From Marasmius tenuissimus (lineage: Eukaryota > Basidiomycota > Agaricomycetes > Agaricales > Marasmiaceae): 64,000 nucleotides of DNA. Both the position numbers and the translations under genes were made by a program. Shown here one piece after another: positions 22,647 through 33,951 of this stretch (its first letter is position 1; each line of letters opens with the position of its first letter). The notes beneath the pieces are model-generated. The model worked only from the letters and a program-made list of their open reading frames with translations. It searched no databases and was not told the DNA's origin. The DNA lies in contig JAQOTA010000061.1 in NCBI GenBank assembly GCA_029532415.1, forward strand, positions 186,001 through 250,000, given 5' to 3'.

Positions 22647-22684
22647 GCGGTTTATCATTAGACTGAGTAATGAATGTTACTCAC

Positions 22685-23820
22685 ATGATAGTGATTATAG
22701 TCGCGTACCACCTCCTCACGTCTTGCCCCATCGTCTCACACGCTGCACGGCCTACGTGCCATATTCTTCCAGCTTCGGAAAGTACAAAGATCAGCACTAT
22801 TGAATGAAAACCACAATCAGAAAAGCGTACCCGTCAAAATCGTTAGGAGAATGTTGAACGTGAGACCAGCGAGGTCATATGCGGCGCGGATACTACCACC
22901 CAACTCGAAGATCCGACGGTTCGAGTCCTTTTGCATGTCTGATCCCCCGACCGATCCCATTAATGCACCAGAGAGTCCAATTTCCAAGAGGTCGGTGAGA
23001 CTTCAACGAGAACAAGCAACATGGGGGATCCAGAGGCCGAATGGAACCGTGACTTACTATTCATGAGGGCCGACATAGTGATGAGAGGCACTCCTACCCG
23101 CGTTTGGGAGTCCCAGATAACGTGGCATCGATGAATCTGAACGAGAGGTGTGATCTTTTGAGCTACCTGCCATTGTAAGGACGCAGTGAAGACGAACCAT
23201 CATCATCTCGGCTGTATAACTGGAAAACGCAGCGTCAACAAACAACGACCGTCAAGGGTCTAAAAATCAACGAACTTTAGCAAGACCGGAAGAATATTGA
23301 GGATTGTGCTGGGGATTTCACGATAAGTAAATCCACTCGGTTCCTACAGGAAAACGAAGGCTACGTACAAATGAGCAAGCTTCAGTGTATCGCATGAGTT
23401 GTATTCTGCAAGGGGCAAGTAGTTCCTCGTCCTTGCAGCAGTAAAGTTGATTATGGATTGACGCGTCTGGGACCAAGCCTCGACAACTACCTCCATTGAG
23501 GCAAATGTGAACAAGGCTACGATAAATCCGAGGTACAGCCGATGATTCGAGGTATCCGGTTTCCGTTTTAACTTTCGAACTGTAGCGCAGAAAAGCAGAG
23601 AATAGAATCCTGGGAGAGTGAGATAAGGAGAATGTCGAAGGACCGATTATACTTGGATGTAGCCCACCGTAAGCGAGAAACATAGTCTGCCCGAATGTTA
23701 ATACCGTTTTTTGCTCGCATAGACTCAGAGAAAGAAACGTACCGATAACGTGCTAATGGGGAGAACGATGACTTGGCGAACCGTCAAGAATGGGGCGACC
23801 ATCTCTTCCAATGAAGACAT
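22685..23820 (-). pseudogene. Multi-pass membrane protein gene, 3'-truncated, paralogue of 6302-7733
   Basis: The minus-strand ATG at 23820 starts MSSLEEMVAPFLTVRQ. Exons are 23820-23743, 23686-23668 and 23609-23369, followed by exons encoding FYTAEMMM, IHRCHVIWDSQTRVG, NRRIFELGGSIRAAYD and AGRIWHVGRA, the last ending at 22685. Four exon lengths (19, 22, 79 and 88 nt) equal those of exons 2, 4, 5 and 7 of the intact gene at 6302, with the same phases, so the two are true paralogues. The splice into the sixth exon is unclear. The last two exons (LESG region and cytoplasmic tail, about 125 residues) are absent: beyond 22685 the DNA is the end of the convergent F-box gene. It is most likely a truncated, non-functional copy. 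Confidence 0.65.
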
Positions 23821-25199
23821 GGGGTGTACACAGCAGAGTTCAAGCTTCTTGAAACCTTCTCGCAGCGCCTTTATGGCCTCCCAAGTCCTGGAGGCTATTG
23901 ATTCCAGCAAGATTCCTCGAAGTTTCATTCCGGGTATTGGACGCCGCTGAGTTGGATGTGTCATCGATAAGTAGCCCCCGAATCATAGTTGTAGCTTTGA
24001 GCTCGCTATTACAGATAGACTTCGTCCATGCCAGTTCATGATTAGCATAACGCAGAACAACTCTCGGTAGCGCTACTTACATAGCTGAGCTACAAACGGC
24101 GACAGATACTGCAGTATAGGTAGACATGGATGGTCATTTCCAAGTGAATTCACTGGAAAGAAGTTGAATCAATATAGCGCCCATATTAAGAACATGTTCG
24201 ATGTCTACCTCCGAGCTTCTAGTGGCTGACTGATGACATCTTGAATCGCACATAGATATTGAGTCACCTTGCATTTCATATCGGACGCGTTTTCCATTAG
24301 CCATTCTGATGTTCACTAGCAATATGATTGAGCGCTGAAGCGAACAAGCATGGGTAAGGTATATGAGTGGAGCTAGTGTAACAGCGCCGCATACCGAATA
24401 CAGAATAGCGATCTATCTCACTGCCTCGCCTATTGGAATACTACTAGGTGTCACAAATCTAGGTGCTGTGTGGTGAGCTCAACCACGATCCCGACAGACT
24501 GGTTATATAGGAGCAATGAGGCACATGGGTGAGTAAAGAAAGCTCGATGATACACAAACGCTCAGGCTGGGGGCTCTGAACAAGGTTGAATTATGGTGAG
24601 GGGTTCACAATCCGGTACGAGTGCAATAACAGAAAGGCCTACTAGACAACCCTGAGATCAGATCTTACATCGGAGGGCGAGCTCACCATTCATCACAAAA
24701 GGGTATTGTCACGAAGTGCTGAGTGTCTATCGGAGACGGCAGAGGCAGAGAGTGGTGGTAGCAAGCTGGGAGAGGAGCAGCGGGCTCGACTCAGACAGAG
24801 GTAAGGCAGAAACTGGTCCCAACAACAAGTTAGATCTATTGTAGGGAAGGAAAGAAAAGGAAACTGTACTACTCACCTGGTCCCAACGAGGTCAAGATGA
24901 GGAATCAGGTGAAGACTAGCTAGCTTATATACCTATCCTACGGTCAGAGCTGGAGTCGGAGTGGCTACCTATGAGTCGAGGATAAATAAGGAATGAGTCA
25001 ATATGAGATAATGGGATGGCTGCGCGAGGTGGGTTAAAGCTGCGCAATGGTGGGTTAAGAAAGGGAATCGTGAGAAATAAGGATGTATAGTAAGTGACTG
25101 TGAGAAAAGAACATGTGATAATCATGTGAGCAAATGGTGGAGGGAAAAGTGGTGTCTTCATGACAGGTATCGAAACGACACAGCACCTCAGGACAAGGC
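23821..25199. other. Intergenic, no supported gene
   Basis: This contains the upstream region of the truncated membrane protein gene. The minus-strand frame 24322-24134 and frames near 24925-25199 have no recognisable product. Confidence 0.4.
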
Positions 25200-26149
25200 C
25201 TATCCTGTCCGTCCGTCCAACAAGTCTCTCCATCCGTGTTTACAAAGTCCAACAACCGGATCGGGATAGTAACCTATAATCTCCTTTTTGTTCTTCGCTT
25301 CGACAACTTGAACTGCCATACTACTACCCTTGTTCAACCGAGACAATTTCACAAGGTCAAGGTGCTCTATTCTCGAGCGAACATGGAGGAAAACCGACTC
25401 AAGGCCCCATCCAACCCATGACTGCAATGTCTCCTCAAACGCACGTGCCTCCAAGTTGGATTTGCTGTCCAGTGCTAGTCTGAGAGTCTGCAACTCGGGA
25501 ACGAGGGCAGCTCTATTAGGATATCCATTGTTGCTTGTTCGAAGCCAAAGGCACATAGACTGCAATCTCACGGCTCAACCCTCCGTGACCCTTTGACTAG
25601 AGATTATCATGTGAGGCACAACGAGTTCCACCTTTCGGAGTCTGGGAACTGCCTTTAGAGCCTCACAAAAGGATAGAGCGGTGATGTATACTCGATCGAG
25701 GTGGAGATGGGCCAGCTCAGCCTGCGAGTGGGACAAGAAGGATGCAACTGTCTTGGAAAAAGATTGCGACTGGAGGTCCAGGATTGGAGGTGTAGAGTCA
25801 GAGTCACGGATTGTCAAGGATGTGAGGTACGGGCAGATAAGCCTTTTGAGAAATTGCGTAGCCTCCATTGCCCCGCATCCTGGTGCCTGCTCCAGAAACA
25901 GCTTCGAAATATAAACACGTCGTGGGATGATGGTTGGAGACGCGGTAGGATCGGGTACAGCCTGGTCTTTGGCCAATGTAAAATGAGCGAAATCAAGACT
26001 TCAGCAAAAGGATAGAAGCGTAGCAGTGCTATCAGGGTAGACTTCAACTCTAAGGGAAGTTATTCAGGACTCCATCAACGTATCGAGTAATTGATGGGGT
26101 ATGAAATGTGCTTCTTGGCTGGAGATGCACAGATCGCTGCATTCGGCGG
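25200..26149 (-). pseudogene. F-box/LRR-type gene, 3' half (split by copia A)
   Basis: Minus-strand frames 25976-25575 and 25571-25200 lie in one register and are separated only by a TGA at 25577-25575. Together they encode a leucine-rich tail of F-box proteins: LKRLICPYLTSLTIRDSDST, AELAHLHLDRVYIT, KAVPRLRKVELVVPH and LVPELQTLRLALDSK, ending at a stop near 25200. Upstream, the frame at 26149 continues the 5' half found beyond the retrotransposon at 30064. Removing the element and one AGATG copy joins SEYLI to SAECSDLCIS in frame. The in-frame TGA suggests decay after, or together with, the insertion. Confidence 0.65.
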
Positions 26150-26154
26150 AGATG
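26150..26154. repeat. Target-site duplication AGATG of copia A (left)
   Basis: AGATG at 26150-26154 is repeated at 30059-30063, immediately outside the TG..CA ends of the element. Confidence 0.9.
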
Positions 26155-26454
26155 TGTTGAATCCATGGACTATAATTAGATCCCGGTATATCTGAAGTCC
26201 CGGTTCATACTTCCTGCCATTGTACTATTGTTCCATTCTTTATTGTTCTATATGCTCATATGTACAATTCCTATTGTTGTCCTTATATGGTAACTCTATG
26301 GTATCTTCATGTATATAAGCTTGTAGTTCTCTATCTGAATCTACAGTGTGCTTGAGCTTCTACGTCTCGCCTCTATCTCTCTAAACTCCTCTCTGGTAAG
26401 TAGTAGTGTAGCCATGTTGTAGTCCTCTGTGCTAGGCGTCATGCCGGCTCATCA
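26155..26454 (+). repeat. 5' LTR of copia A
   Basis: 300 bp from TGTTGAATCC to GGCTCATCA. It contains TATATAAGC-type promoter sequence near 26315 and is nearly identical to the LTR at 29759-30058. Confidence 0.9.
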
Positions 26455-26467
26455 GGTTATGGGCCCC
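26455..26467 (+). other. Primer-binding site of copia A
   Basis: GGTTATGGGCCCC abuts the LTR. It is complementary to the anticodon stem-loop of initiator Met-tRNA (GGGCCCATAACC, CAT anticodon), not to a tRNA 3' end, which implies half-tRNA priming as described for Drosophila copia. Confidence 0.75.
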
Positions 26468-26753
26468 GGTTAGCCCGACTACAATGACGAGCGCCTTGAT
26501 GGCTGCTGTCAGCGACGAGCGCCCCTAGGCTGCTGTCATTGGCTAGCTAGGCTAGACCTGCATGTTGCCATTGACCTCTTAATTGAGTGCTTGATCTATG
26601 GCATTGATGTACGTCCTTCGACGACATCGGATCTTAAGGATCCAATGCTCCTCGTTGAGCATAGCACCTTGATGGCTGCTCCCTGTGTTGATTAGATGCA
26701 TGCTGATACTGTCTTTTCTAGATCCAACACAAATCTCTATACCTCTTACTACC

Positions 26754-28487
26754 ATGTTCGATGTTAAGAAATACTTCTCTGGTCGCTTTGACGGCACCAA
26801 CTTCAAACAGACCTACTACAGCAAGATGGAAGCCGTGTGCAAGACCCAAGGTCTTTATGGTCATCTCACTGGCCAAGAACCACGTCCCTCCATGCCCCTT
26901 GGCACTGTGACTAGCCCCGCAGGGGTTACTCCTGTTACCCGTGCCACCATCCCTCCTGAGGAGCACGCTGCCTGGATCAAGGAAAGTCTTGCGTGGGACA
27001 AGGAAGATCTCCAGCTCATGGGAATCATCCAGATCACCACCACCAAGGAGGTCTTCGATCCGATTAAGGACATGAACGCCGAAAAAGCTTGGGAACAGCT
27101 GAATCTCACCTACGGCGAGCCTACTTTGTCTGCCATCTATGGCGACTTCGTTAAACCCGTCTCTTTCAGACTCACCACCTCTCATCCCCAAGCCGGCATC
27201 GCCAAGTTCAAGTCCTACATTGAACGACTCTCCGAGGTAGGAGTGGTTCTCCCCGAGTTGATCAAGTCCCTCTTGCTCATTGCCGCTATTCCTCCTGAAT
27301 GGGACACCGCCTCATCCAAATCCCTTCATGACTATGTCAGGGATCCTGAGGATGAAGATTGCATCACCGTTTCCAAGGTTCATGATGCGATCATGGTCGA
27401 ATACGAACGCCAGAACCCGCAACTCGCCAACCGCCTCTCTGCGGTGAAGCGTGCTGGTAATCGTGAACCATTGTTTGGTCAGCAGCAACACCCGCAGCAG
27501 CAACGTCAGCAGCGTGGGTATCAGCAGCAGACCAACACCCGTCCACCACAGCAGCAGCAGCAACGCCAATCTTCGAACCAGAACAAGGGTAAGAAGAAGA
27601 AGCAGCAGCGTGGTACCCGCGGTCGTATCAACCAGCACCAGGGTCCCGGCAACACCGGCAGTAACAGCGGTAACAATCGGTCTCATGGTCACTCCCATCT
27701 TGCGTCCTATGCATCCGTCGTTGCTTTCCCTCCTCCTGTTCGTCCTTACTCCTCGATCACTGACCGCAGGGAACGTATTGCGTTGAACGCAGTCAACAAC
27801 TCCCTGCGTGCCGAGATTGCCAGTGCCCCTCCTAGCCGTGCTAGAGGATCTCCGCCCCCAGTGCACTTTACTGGTCACTGGGACAAGTCTTGTGACAGCA
27901 CCGTTGCTCCCGCTGTCAAGAAGAATCCGGCTGCCATGCAGTCCTTCACCGGCTTCAAGCCATCCAAGTCAGTATTTGATGATGTACGTGAAGCACATTC
28001 ACTTGCTGGCAGACTTGGTGTCCCTAAGACGGCGCAGCATCTCAAACCGTTCGAACAGATCATCACGTCCGCCGCCAATTGTTCGCTCCAGGATCGTATC
28101 TCGAAGCCTGGTTCCTCGTCCAAGCGAATTCTGGAGAACGATTCAGAAGTTGAAGGAGCCGGATGTTCTTCTTCTACTTCTTCTAAACATGCTCGCAGCA
28201 CTGATCCTGATGAAGATGTAGAAATGGACTGGGGATCTGACGACAGTATGGACGATATGACTTCCCTATTTGGTAATGATGTTGACAACAACATTGCTGA
28301 AGCTGCAGGAGTAGAGGACGTCCCGGATGATGTCTCTCTTGGATTGTTCCACGATGACAGGCAAGTTCCATATCTTGACCTGCTTTCCCAATCTGATGCA
28401 ACCTTACAGCGATGCTCACAACTAGTTGGTATCAGTAGTTCGCGTCGTAGTCGTAGTGATCTGGCATCACTTGTATCATATTGCAAT
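26754..28487 (+). pseudogene. gag of copia A
   Basis: Gag begins at the ATG 26754 (MFDVKKYFSGRFDGTNFKQ) and stays open to the deletion junction. It has a Ty1/copia-type Gag core (ELIKSLLLIAAIPPEWDTA) followed by a Gln-rich, CAG-coded tract near residues 240-290 and a basic stretch. No CCHC zinc knuckle is seen. After about 28488 the frame runs into out-of-register reverse transcriptase sequence and ends at 28643. The equivalent Gag in copia D continues into protease, which is missing here. Confidence 0.8.
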
Positions 28488-29715
28488 GCTACAAAAACTG
28501 GTACATCACCTCTGTTGATGTTAAGAACACCTTTCTTTATGGTGATCTTGTTGAGGAGATTTACATGGAACAACCTGAAGGCTTCAAAGTCAAGGGCCAA
28601 GAACGTAAGGTACTACGCCTGCGTTGTACATTATATGAACTGAAGCAAGCTGCCCTTGAATGGTGGCGAACCCTCAGCTCGTCCATGAAAGTACTAGGCT
28701 TCAAACGCCTGACTTCCGATGCTGGACTCTTCATCTGCAAAGACCCGAAGAGTGGTGAAGTTGTGTATGCGATCATATACGTTGACGATGCACTCTTCAT
28801 GGGTCCTAACAAAGCTTTTGTTGACAAGAAGAAAGCTGAGTTCATGGCTCGATGGGAATGTCGTGATATGGGCGATGCTAGCGAGGTCTCCGCATGAGCA
28901 TTCGTCGCGAAGGCAATAAGATCATGATTGACCAGAAGGATTATCTGAAGAAAGTCCTTGAATGTTTTGGGATGCCTACGCCCTTACCTGCTGGCTATGT
29001 GCCAACTCCCAACGATGGTCCAGTCAATCCTGCCATTTGCTCCAGATTCCAGTCTGTGATTGGGTCGCTTCTGTATATTATGCTGGGCACATGTCCTGAT
29101 ATTGCCTATGCAGTTACGAAGCTTTCCCAGTTCTCTTCTAATCCAACAAAGGAACACCTCGATAAAGCTCTATATATCTGCCGCTATCTAGCTGGCACAT
29201 CAGATTATTCACTTGTCTGCGATGGTGACTCTGATGGAGGTCTTCTTGCATTCACAGACTGGGATTGGGCTGCTGATCCTATCAAACGCTGTTCGATCAC
29301 TGGCTACTTCTTTAAGTTAGCAGGCGGCATCTTCTCGTGGCAATCACATGCCCAGAAGACTGTAGCTCTTTCTTCCACTGAGGCTGAGTATATGGCACTG
29401 TCGGATCGCAGTCGTCAAGCTTCCTGGATAAGATTGCTACTCTCTGAACTTGGAATTGACTTAGGTCCTATTCCAATCTGCGGAGACAATCAAGGCTCTA
29501 TCTTCATTGCATCTAATCCGGTTCAAGAACGCCGAACCAAGCACATTGATATTTGATATCATTATATTCGATCATGTGTTGAAGATGGCAAAGTTGAATT
29601 GTTCTTCATTGAAGGAGTCTATAATCCCGCAGACATGTTTATGAAGAATCTCGGACATGAGAAGTTCTTACGGTTCAGAGATCACCTTGGACTTGAATTC
29701 TATTTGTCCACTTGA
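28488..29715 (+). pseudogene. Reverse transcriptase/RNase H remnant of copia A
   Basis: From 28488 the sequence encodes KNWYITSVDVKNTFLYGDL and the catalytic IIYVDDALFMGPN, so the RT starts within its middle. A one-base loss near 28885 shifts the frame (GCGAGGTCTCC here against GCGAATTTCTCC in copia D). RNase H follows with KTVALSSTEAEYMALSD and ICGDNQGSIFIASNP. At 29554-29556 TGA replaces the CGA still present in copia D. The frame would end at LGLEFYLST near 29715. Confidence 0.85.
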
Positions 29716-29758
29716 TTCACTCAGATGCGCTTTTTCAGCTGCACTTAGCGAGGGGGTG

Positions 29759-30058
29759 TGTTGAATCCGTGGACTATAATTAGATCCCGGTATATCCGAA
29801 GTCCTGGTTCATACTTCCTGCCATTGTACTATTGTTCCATTCTTTATTGTTCTATATGCTCATATGTACAATTCCTATTTTTGTCCTTATATGGTAACTC
29901 TATGGTATCTTCATGTATATAAGCTTGTAGTTCTCTATCTGAATCTACAGTGTGCTTGAGCTTCTACGTCTCGCCTCTATCTCTCTAAACTCCTCTCTGG
30001 TAAGTAGTAGTGTAGCCATGTTGTAGTCCTCTGTGCTAGGTGTCATGCCGGCTCATCA
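29759..30058 (+). repeat. 3' LTR of copia A
   Basis: 300 bp, preceded by the polypurine tract AGCGAGGGGGTG and followed by the AGATG duplication at 30059-30063. Confidence 0.9.
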
Positions 30059-30063
30059 AGATG

Positions 30064-30758
30064 AGGTATTCTGAGAGTTCAAGGCCTATTGGACTAGCTG
30101 TATGATTGAGGGTGACGTGAAGAGATTGTGGATGTGGAGTCGACCATTTGTCGATATCTTCAAAGAAAATCTGGTGATCAAATCCACCAGACTGCTGGAC
30201 GTAGGTGAGGAACTGCCATTGAAAAGAGTGAGAGAGGAGAACAGAGATGATTTGGTTGGTGACTGGGTGGGTATGAGCTGTACAGGGAGTGCACTCTACT
30301 TCGAGGTCCAAGAACTTTTTTTTTGATCGAGCAAGGCATGCCTCAAGTTGTCGAACAATACCATACAGATATGGTGTGTCATCAAGCTGCAGAGTGACAG
30401 AGATCTGTGCCCAAGCAAAAGCGGTGGCAAGCGTCATGTCTTGCCAACGACGGCAAACTTGGGCGTATGTGAATGCTTCTGAAATGTGTTTCTGCGCCAG
30501 ATCTGCTGTGGATACATTTCTTCTGACAGCCAGGAGTACGATATGGGCGAGGATTTCCGCAGGTACTCGTTGAAAGGGAGAGAATAGTTGCTGATATTCG
30601 ATCCGGGATTCCTTCAACTGCTTCAGCTTGGCCTCCTGGCGCTCAATCTGTTCGGTTAACAAAGAAATTGCTGCCTTGGCTGTTTCGACCTCTGCAACCG
30701 ATAGAGATCGCTGGTAACAAAGAACGGCGGGGACAATGCCTGGTATGGTCTTGACAAA
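30064..30758 (-). pseudogene. F-box gene, 5' half (split by copia A)
   Basis: A minus-strand exon begins after a CTCAG acceptor at 30758. It encodes a helical N-terminal region (SVAEVETAKAAISLLTEQIE, RQEAKLKQLKESRIEYQQLF) followed by the F-box FQRVPAEILAHIVLLAV and VCRRWQDMTLATAFAWAQIS. The frame then enters a leucine-rich region and reaches LELSEYLI at the edge of the copia A insertion. An initiating ATG exon further upstream (beyond 30758) was not found with confidence. The 3' half continues at 26149. The intact gene would have been an SCF substrate adaptor of the same broad class as the gene at 21237-22646. Confidence 0.7.
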
Positions 30759-30765
30759 CTGAGAA

Positions 30766-33455
30766 GAGTATCAGCGCTTTGAAAAACGAGAACATTGAAG
30801 CAACACAAAGACTTGCCTGCTTGAATGGCGGTTTGGGACAAAGTGACAATGCCAAGGCGACACACGTGCCAGGTCCTGTTCCTGGTTTTGCGGCAAATTC
30901 CGAACCGCGCGCAATTGGCCCAGGTGTTGAACCCAACCCTGACCAGTGATTCTTCCCTCAACCCAAACCACAACCACGGTGACACAAAACATGTTGAAGA
31001 CCCAGCAAAAGTGATTTGCTTGTGCCACTGGCAAAGCTAGGGCAAAACTAGAACAACTATTCGGAAAGATCGAGAGAAGACGAATTTCCTCAGGCTGATG
31101 GTGAGTATAGGACATATATTCTGGTTTCGCTTGGTGGCGCTAAATGGCCATTGCCACAGAATCAGCAAGAAAGGAACACCATTCCAAAGTCACCGAAAGG
31201 GATACAGGAAAGCTCAATCTTCCATTAACAATGTCTCTAGACGTGCTTTACACCGTACGTCTTTTGTGGACAGTTACCCCTTCAATGTTCGTTCATTTTA
31301 CTTGGCTTCTTTTTTTGTTCTATCCAGATTTTTAGTTTCCTCTGGCCAGAATCAATTTCATCTCTCACCCGTGTGAACCATGTATTTCGGTTGATGTTAC
31401 TATCCTCCAAAACAATGTTCATATGGACTCGTGTCCTAGCAAGAAACCTTACTCCCTCCTGTTGAAGCAGTCTGGTACCTACCGTCAATGAACCATCATG
31501 GGGCTACCAGACAAGGTTGAGGTCACAGCTGAGATGGTTCAGAATCCCCCTGCAATATGTTCACCTATGAGCTCGAATGGGCAACAGAGCATCTCATACG
31601 TATAGCTTCAAAGAGTTTGTCGGGAAGGATGTCTTCAAGAACTGGATGGAACCTACATCTTGTTAGGTTCAATCTAGGGGAGGCCCTGGACAATCTGGCT
31701 ACTGTGCAGGGGAGATGTTCAATTTGTGGACAGGCTCTCAGCCCAGCGTCAACGTTGGTACAAAATTCGACGTGACTGTATTTCCTACAGCCAGATGCGA
31801 GTGGTTACAGGAGCTTCGTGCTCAAAATGTGGACCTCTTGGGGATTGTTGCATGCCTTTCTCTCACGTTCGGCTGCTGGCCTCAAATGGGCTACTTTTGA
31901 TGCTGAGAGGATATAAGATACTACAGCAGGTAATATGGACGATAGAGCAAGGTAGTATTGGTGTTTGAAATGTCCGGGAACCTATAAAGTGCGTACCAGG
32001 GGCTTTGTTGGGACGTGGAGAGAAAGTTTGAGTTTGATATTGTTTCTCAGCTAATTCCCCCCAGGTTGGTTCCCATTCTTGACACTCAGCGGGAGTCCAC
32101 AGATCACTCACGCCTTTTGAGGGGAGCCTGTCACCTCTTCAAATCACGAGGGCATAAGAGACCAGGGACGTGATTACCCGGTCTTCCATATCCTCACACG
32201 AGAGGAGGTACAAGAGTTAAAATTGAAGGACAGGCGCAAGTGCCAGTCATGCGCCCATTGTACCACCAATACTGAAGACCTGTGGACAAGGGAAGTTGTG
32301 TCGGAGGATCTGAGGGATAAGTGAGCAGCCTGTCACCAATCCACGTCAGAGCCTCACTGACAATTTTGTCGAGGCACCAAATCCTGGATCCCCATGTCCC
32401 ACAGAATTTCTTCTATTCAGCCTCGGACGAATGGGAGAGTCAAGGAGAAAGTGAAGGAGGGCAGGCAAAGGGTTGGGCGGCACGGGTACCAGGCTAACAC
32501 ACTTCCGTTACATACAATAGAGCCCACCACAATAGCGAAAAGTAATGGTTCATCCTAAATTACCTACGGATACTTTGCTCCCGTCATTACTGTCAATAGC
32601 ATACACATACACATATGATTATTCCATGAATACCTACCGAAAATTCAATTTCTTCAGCCTGACTTGTTCACCATTCACATTGCTGGCGTGGTATTTATTG
32701 ACGGAGCGACGAAGCAAACAGGTTCACTTGCAGTTGATCATGATAGTGCATCTAGAGGGGGATCTGCTTACTCAGTGACAAATACCTAATGACGTGAAGA
32801 CTAGAGAACAGATTCAAGTCCTCTATAGGGGAGAACCAGTAGTCTATATCTCCAAAGTCGAAGACAATCTCACGGTAAATGAAGTGTGAGGGTATGTGTT
32901 AATTGGCTGAGGGTGCGAGTCTTTCAAACTCAGTAACTCGCATGCTAGTACGAGGTTGCTGGCCAACTGAAGCGACCAGTAAAATTACTCACAAATGCGC
33001 GATCTCAGGCTGAAGGGGCATGTCCGTTATGATGTCCGTCAACGGCACATGATTTTAGAAAGACGTGAAGTAGGCTGTACGCACCCTTTGATTATCAGCT
33101 CACTGTTCCGGGGTCTATGAACCGAATTAGGTCCACTGAGAGCCACATAGTCCATAGTATATACGGCCGGGGAACGACAAATGGTAACCTTGTTAGTGCT
33201 AAGAGAGCTACGAAAACCAGCATAAAGGTTATGTACGATTGTGCGATGTCTATGTTCACGACTCAGGTCCAACTGAGGTCCAACGCGAGGTCATGACGGT
33301 CAGGCAGAGAGGGAACCATCACAGTTGGTCACCTTTGTGTCTCTTCGGCATTTGCCGCGGATATCACCCATCTATATCCGCCAATCTCCGAGCCTTTCCA
33401 CCTTAAGCTCAAATACTTGCTGTACAGCAGCAGCCAACTAGTAGCTACAGAGTAG
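30766..33455. other. 2.7 kb without a supported gene
   Basis: Many short frames, none with convincing splice structure. At 33075-33160 (minus) is a fragment ending in a splice-donor-like GTGCGTAC. It resembles a fragment at 49805-49885 and may be a relic exon of an unidentified gene family. Confidence 0.4.
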
Positions 33456-33460
33456 CCCCA
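33456..33460. repeat. Target-site duplication CCCCA of copia B
   Basis: CCCCA at 33456-33460 is repeated at 48566-48570, outside the element's TG..CA ends. Confidence 0.88.
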
Positions 33461-33916
33461 TGTTGAGCCAGCATAGTTAAAGTGCACAGTGGGTATAACA
33501 ACGTAAACCTCACATGGGTAATACACAGAGTGTTCTTGTAGACTTGAGATGCTTGTGAAGAGGTGATAATCGAGTAAATTGTCCTAAGGCTTAGGGCCTT
33601 GGAATACCAGCTTTTATACACAAGTTTCTGTACATGTAAGAGTAATTACAATTCTATGAAATCACTACTAGAAGTAGGTATTTAGCCAATACTAATGAGT
33701 CTTTTGTCCGTTGTGCCTCGCACTTTGGACTATAAGCATCATACTTGATGTAACTACATATGTAGTAGATATCTACAGTGTCATTTGTGAAGCAATAACT
33801 ACATAGATACATTCTTGCATGAGAGCGCAAGTGTTCCTAGAGGCGTAGCTCTATAAATAGTGTGACACATAAACAACACATCAATATGTATCACAAGATA
33901 TCCATCATGTTCAACA
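33461..33916 (-). repeat. 3' LTR of copia B
   Basis: 456 bp at the end of the minus-strand element. The adjacent polypurine tract lies just inside at 33917-33930. Confidence 0.88.
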
Positions 33917-33951
33917 CTCCTCCTCACTAAGTTCATCATGCAAGATAGTGC

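Larger units (their letters stand above)
26155..30058 (+). mobile_element. Ty1/copia retrotransposon A, internally deleted
   Basis: The 3904-bp element has 300-bp LTRs (26155-26454 and 29759-30058) that begin TGTTGAATCC and end GGCTCATCA, differ at about five positions (under 2%), and are flanked by AGATG. The primer-binding site GGTTATGGGCCCC directly follows the 5' LTR, and a purine tract AGCGAGGGGG precedes the 3' LTR. By comparison with its sister copy D, about 2.4 kb has been lost near 28488, removing the end of gag, protease, integrase and the start of reverse transcriptase. It cannot be autonomous. It inserted into an F-box gene. Confidence 0.92.
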
